Of a stretch of DNA of 64,000 bases, positions 61,075 to 64,000 are shown in pieces. Made by a program: the position numbers and the translations under genes. The stretch covers positions 5,001,072 to 5,065,071 of the forward strand of contig NZ_JBEWTB010000002.1 of the NCBI RefSeq assembly GCF_040549045.1. Reading direction: 5' to 3'. How positions within the stretch are numbered: the first letter of the stretch is position 1; the number at the start of each line of letters is the position of its first letter. The notes beneath the pieces are model-generated. The model saw only the letters and a list, made by a program, of their open reading frames with translations, was not told where the DNA came from and made no database searches. Source of the stretch: Endozoicomonas sp. NE40. GTDB taxonomy: Bacteria; Pseudomonadota; Gammaproteobacteria; Pseudomonadales; Endozoicomonadaceae.

Positions 61075-64000
61075 ATGGCCCTGTTTCTGCTGCTATTCCT
61101 TCCAGCACTGTATCTGAACGCATCCATTCACGACTTATTCCATGAACAGCCAGATCGCCAGCCAGTTTTAGCGCCTTTACTGACTTTGCCAGCCAGGGCC
61201 TTTTTCTCCACCGCCTATCAGTCAGAACAAATACCGTTTAAGACATTTTTGCAATCCCGTTTGACTCCTCCCACGGTTTCTCCTGAACGTCAGGGTGACC
61301 TGCATCGACAACTCAACCAGCTGATAAACAAAAACAATAAAAACACGTATTTTGACGAGACAGAAAACAGATCAAAATCGCTGATTCTTTATTTATCGGT
61401 CATATCCGGAGAATATCGTATTGTTCTACCCAGAATCGATGTGGAACTTTTGTCCATTGCACCACAGATCGTAGAATTAATTCTGGATCATGAACTGCTG
61501 CTTATACTGTCGACATTAAGCTTGGAAAAAATTTTAACGCTTCTTTATCACTACCCAGCTTCCTCGACGGCTGCCGCAGGCGGTAGTGGCGGCGGAGACG
61601 GAGATGACGGTGATAATAATGAAAACTTCAGACGGTATTCCCAATCTCCAACTTTTTTATTCTTTTTCTACCCACTGAAACAACGAGCTGTTTTCCGCCT
61701 TACCCCGATGGAGATATTGAAAACTCGTTTACAGCACAAACTATGGCTTCTAACCGACATTCGACGAAAATTAAAATTCGCTGTCGATGACAATCTTAAA
61801 AAGATCTACAGGGACCGGATTATGATCATTCAGGCTGACTATGATGACCTGAAATCAGAACTGCAGAAAAGGCTGGAATCTTACAACAGTGATACAGAGA
61901 CTGGGTTATTCTCATCTTATGAAGAGCTTCATGAGCTTTTGATTTATTATTTTGCCCACCTTCCCGACGGTCTGTCCATTTTTCCTGACCAACTGGCCGG
62001 GGGTCTCCAGGATATGGCACAAAAAGCACTTGGGCAACAACAAGATCATCCACCACCGAGCCCGGAGGATAGGCTCAGTCAAAAACCAGACGAACAAAGT
62101 GAACATCAGCCAGGTGGCGAGGGTGACCATGGTGATGATAAAAATGACCCTCCGGAAAAAGACAGTGTACCTGCAGCTCACATTATTGAAATGAGTTATA
62201 GCCAGAAAGTAGAGGCCTTTCTTGCTATTCCCGAAGAAGACTTTCTGAGATTGGACAATCAACTAAAAGTAGAACTGCTTCAAAAGCTTCTTGAGCAGTC
62301 ACGGCAATCATCAAACGCCAAAACCCTTATGGCTAAGGCAATCTTTACATGGCAAAAGAGTCACAATAAAGAAGAAGCCCGTAAACTTTTTATGCAGGCT
62401 TATGAATTGAGCCAGAAAGAAACGGCTAATGATTTTGATCCGGATGATCAGATACTGGCCTGGCTGATGATACACAAATACAAAAAGCTGCTTGACGGCA
62501 CCAGCGAGGATGCTGACGCCGATGCACTGGAGTTGCATAGCTACTTTCACAGACCCGCAAAACAGGCCAACTCTGAAATTCTGCCATTACTGATTATGTA
62601 TTACTCAGGCGCGCTGCCGGGGATTCGAAGCACTACGGATATTGAAATGTATCTGCAGCTATTGGATAAATTTGAAAACTGCATCGCACAATATCAACTG
62701 CATTACTTTTTTCCAGTCAGCTTTACAGCCCTTGACCGCATTCGCTGGGTACCCATGGCTGACACAGTCTACGAAAGTCTGGATCTGTCCTCCATGAGTA
62801 CGCTGCAATCCTGCCTTCACTACATACTCCTGCGTTACATGACTGAGTGGAACGGTCACAAGGTAAATGAAAACAGCTATCTCTCCGCTGTTCCAGAAAA
62901 ACAGTTTAATGACGACATTTTTGTCTTTATTAACAAACTCCGCACAGGGAATATGAAAAATCTGAATCATGGAGAAGTGGGCTATAACGAAACCATTAAC
63001 CATTTTAAATCGATAGCCGAAGGTCTGACTAATGAAAGACCTTTTGGCGATGACAACTGGATTCTCACAAGCATCCTCTATCAATACTGCGCGGTTATGG
63101 AGCGCAAAAAGAATAAGCTATTCCATAAACAAAAAATTTTCCACAAAAAGAAAGTATTAAACTGGTACAAACTGGCTGCTGGACACTCCCCTGAATTGTG
63201 GCATCGTATTTTTCAGGATGCACTAAACATTGGGATGACCGATTTGGCCATCGAAGCTGGCCAGCAGTTGCACACTTTCTGGGAATCACGAAGTCCACTC
63301 ATAGCCGATTACTGGCAGGAACGTCTGGAATCACTCAGTAGTCAATACAGAAAAACAACAGATACGTTACCCGGGCCCACCCAGGAAGCTGAAAGTCCCA
63401 TTCCTGACTGGGTTTTAGCAGAAACGCCTGCCTCTGGTAAAAGTGAACCCCGCCCAGGCAGTAAGAAAACCCGAAAAGGTAAGAAAAAGAGGTCGTACAA
63501 AGCTGCCAAAACCTCTCCCATAGCTCTGGTTCACGAACAGACTGCAAAGCATGACCCGGATGTTGATGCGCTTGCAGAAGGGTTATCACCTATGGATATA
63601 GCCGCCTTACCCGGAGCTGCTATTAAAGTCGGTAAAAAACAAAGTAATATTGCCGACAGCAGCCGAAGCGATGATCAGTGGAGGGTCAGGGCATCGAAAA
63701 GAACAATCAGGCCATTTGAAAGAATCTACCAGAAAAACTGGAATGAACAGGTTCATTCAATAATAAAGCAAGCACACGCATCCCGTAAAACGAACAACCC
63801 AAAAGAGGAGTATGATCTGTATCTGAAATTACTGAAAGGGACATCAAACAGCATGGTGGGTATCGAACGCATCTGGGAAGAAATGGGCTGGCTACTGTTG
63901 CATCAGTATGATGGTTTCTACGCAACACAGACAATACCAGAAGACTTGAGAAAAACTGTTCTTGATACCGCTTTTAAGGCGAAAGACCAGTATTTTTTAC
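61075..64000 (+). CDS. Large secreted helical protein (family C), 3' end outside window
   Basis: Open for at least 975 codons, still open at the window edge. The ATG starts a signal peptide (MALFLLLFLPALYLNA). About residues 160-180 are Gly/Asp-rich (GGSGGGDGDDGDNN). Another Pro/Asp/Glu/His-rich spacer lies near residue 320-365. The middle is helical (for example EEARKLFMQAYELSQ, SEL1/TPR-like). A Lys-rich block (KKTRKGKKKRSYKAAK) lies near residue 797-812, then a C-terminal domain with GIERIWEEMGWLLLHQYDGFY. The same body, Lys-rich block and G-x-x-RI-x-EE-x-x-W order occurs at 8541-10934 and 35633-38177. Unlike those two, this member has a Sec signal. Function unknown. Confidence 0.75.
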   Translation, partial: MALFLLLFLPALYLNASIHDLFHEQPDRQPVLAPLLTLPARAFFSTAYQSEQIPFKTFLQSRLTPPTVSPERQGDLHRQLNQLINKNNKNTYFDETENRSKSLILYLSVISGEYRIVLPRIDVELLSIAPQIVELILDHELLLILSTLSLEKILTLLYHYPASSTAAAGGSGGGDGDDGDNNENFRRYSQSPTFLFFFYPLKQRAVFRLTPMEILKTRLQHKLWLLTDIRRKLKFAVDDNLKKIYRDRIMIIQADYDDLKSELQKRLESYNSDTETGLFSSYEELHELLIYYFAHLPDGLSIFPDQLAGGLQDMAQKALGQQQDHPPPSPEDRLSQKPDEQSEHQPGGEGDHGDDKNDPPEKDSVPAAHIIEMSYSQKVEAFLAIPEEDFLRLDNQLKVELLQKLLEQSRQSSNAKTLMAKAIFTWQKSHNKEEARKLFMQAYELSQKETANDFDPDDQILAWLMIHKYKKLLDGTSEDADADALELHSYFHRPAKQANSEILPLLIMYYSGALPGIRSTTDIEMYLQLLDKFENCIAQYQLHYFFPVSFTALDRIRWVPMADTVYESLDLSSMSTLQSCLHYILLRYMTEWNGHKVNENSYLSAVPEKQFNDDIFVFINKLRTGNMKNLNHGEVGYNETINHFKSIAEGLTNERPFGDDNWILTSILYQYCAVMERKKNKLFHKQKIFHKKKVLNWYKLAAGHSPELWHRIFQDALNIGMTDLAIEAGQQLHTFWESRSPLIADYWQERLESLSSQYRKTTDTLPGPTQEAESPIPDWVLAETPASGKSEPRPGSKKTRKGKKKRSYKAAKTSPIALVHEQTAKHDPDVDALAEGLSPMDIAALPGAAIKVGKKQSNIADSSRSDDQWRVRASKRTIRPFERIYQKNWNEQVHSIIKQAHASRKTNNPKEEYDLYLKLLKGTSNSMVGIERIWEEMGWLLLHQYDGFYATQTIPEDLRKTVLDTAFKAKDQYFL

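Overview
The window looks like chromosome of a marine, animal-associated gammaproteobacterium of the Endozoicomonas type (Oceanospirillales). This is an inference. The housekeeping genes are typical gammaproteobacterial ones (xthA, tatD, fieF, sohB, nudC, nhaB, dnaQ, rnhA, gloB, mltD, yejBEF). Between them sit genes with animal-like domains: a Myc/Max-type bHLH domain on a secreted protein, a BIR-like zinc module, an S10 serine carboxypeptidase, YopT/C58-type folds, and very large low-complexity proteins. No rRNA, tRNA, CRISPR array or recognisable IS was found.

Layout. 0-3.3 kb: a tyrosine recombinase in an operon with a KfrA-like coiled-coil DNA-binding protein, whose upstream region carries a 38-bp perfect palindrome plus two more operator-like sites; then a HiPIP and a MarR-type regulator. 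4-8.3 kb: an RND efflux pump with its adaptor; the pump gene is split by one extra base. 8.5-15 kb: accessory block with a 797-aa unknown protein (family A), a degenerate C58-like protein with an SR-rich head, xthA, a small hypothetical protein and a BIR-like protein. 15-20 kb: MOSC, tatD, fieF, glutaredoxin-like and CPA2 antiporter genes. 20-24 kb: a secreted orphan protein and a frameshifted S10 carboxypeptidase. 24-29 kb: DUF2970, a 35-aa membrane peptide, sulfite/nitrite reductase and DUF934, a C58-like triad protein and a second CPA2 transporter. 29-42 kb: a lipoprotein, sohB, nudC/nhaB, then dnaQ, rnhA, a methyltransferase, gloB and mltD; a second family member (B, frameshifted) is wedged between dnaQ and rnhA. 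42-59 kb: a yej peptide-uptake locus with five YejA-type binding proteins, two permeases and one double ATPase, interrupted by an unknown gene and a porin on the other strand. 59-64 kb: the secreted bHLH-zipper protein and a third, signal-peptide-bearing family member (C) that runs off the window.

How the genes work together. The conserved part is transport, redox and nucleic-acid maintenance. The accessory genes read as host-interaction functions: peptide digestion and uptake (S10 plus five YejA proteins feeding YejBEF) and candidate effectors (bHLH, BIR, C58-like, families A/B/C). The strongest candidate for something undescribed is the C-terminal bHLH domain at about 59.1-59.35 kb. It keeps the His-Glu-Arg triad that reads CACGTG E-boxes in Myc/Max, in a protein with a bacterial signal peptide.

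Caution: three genes (RND pump, S10, family B) are each broken by exactly one surplus base in a homopolymer run. Sequencing or assembly error is therefore a serious alternative to real decay.
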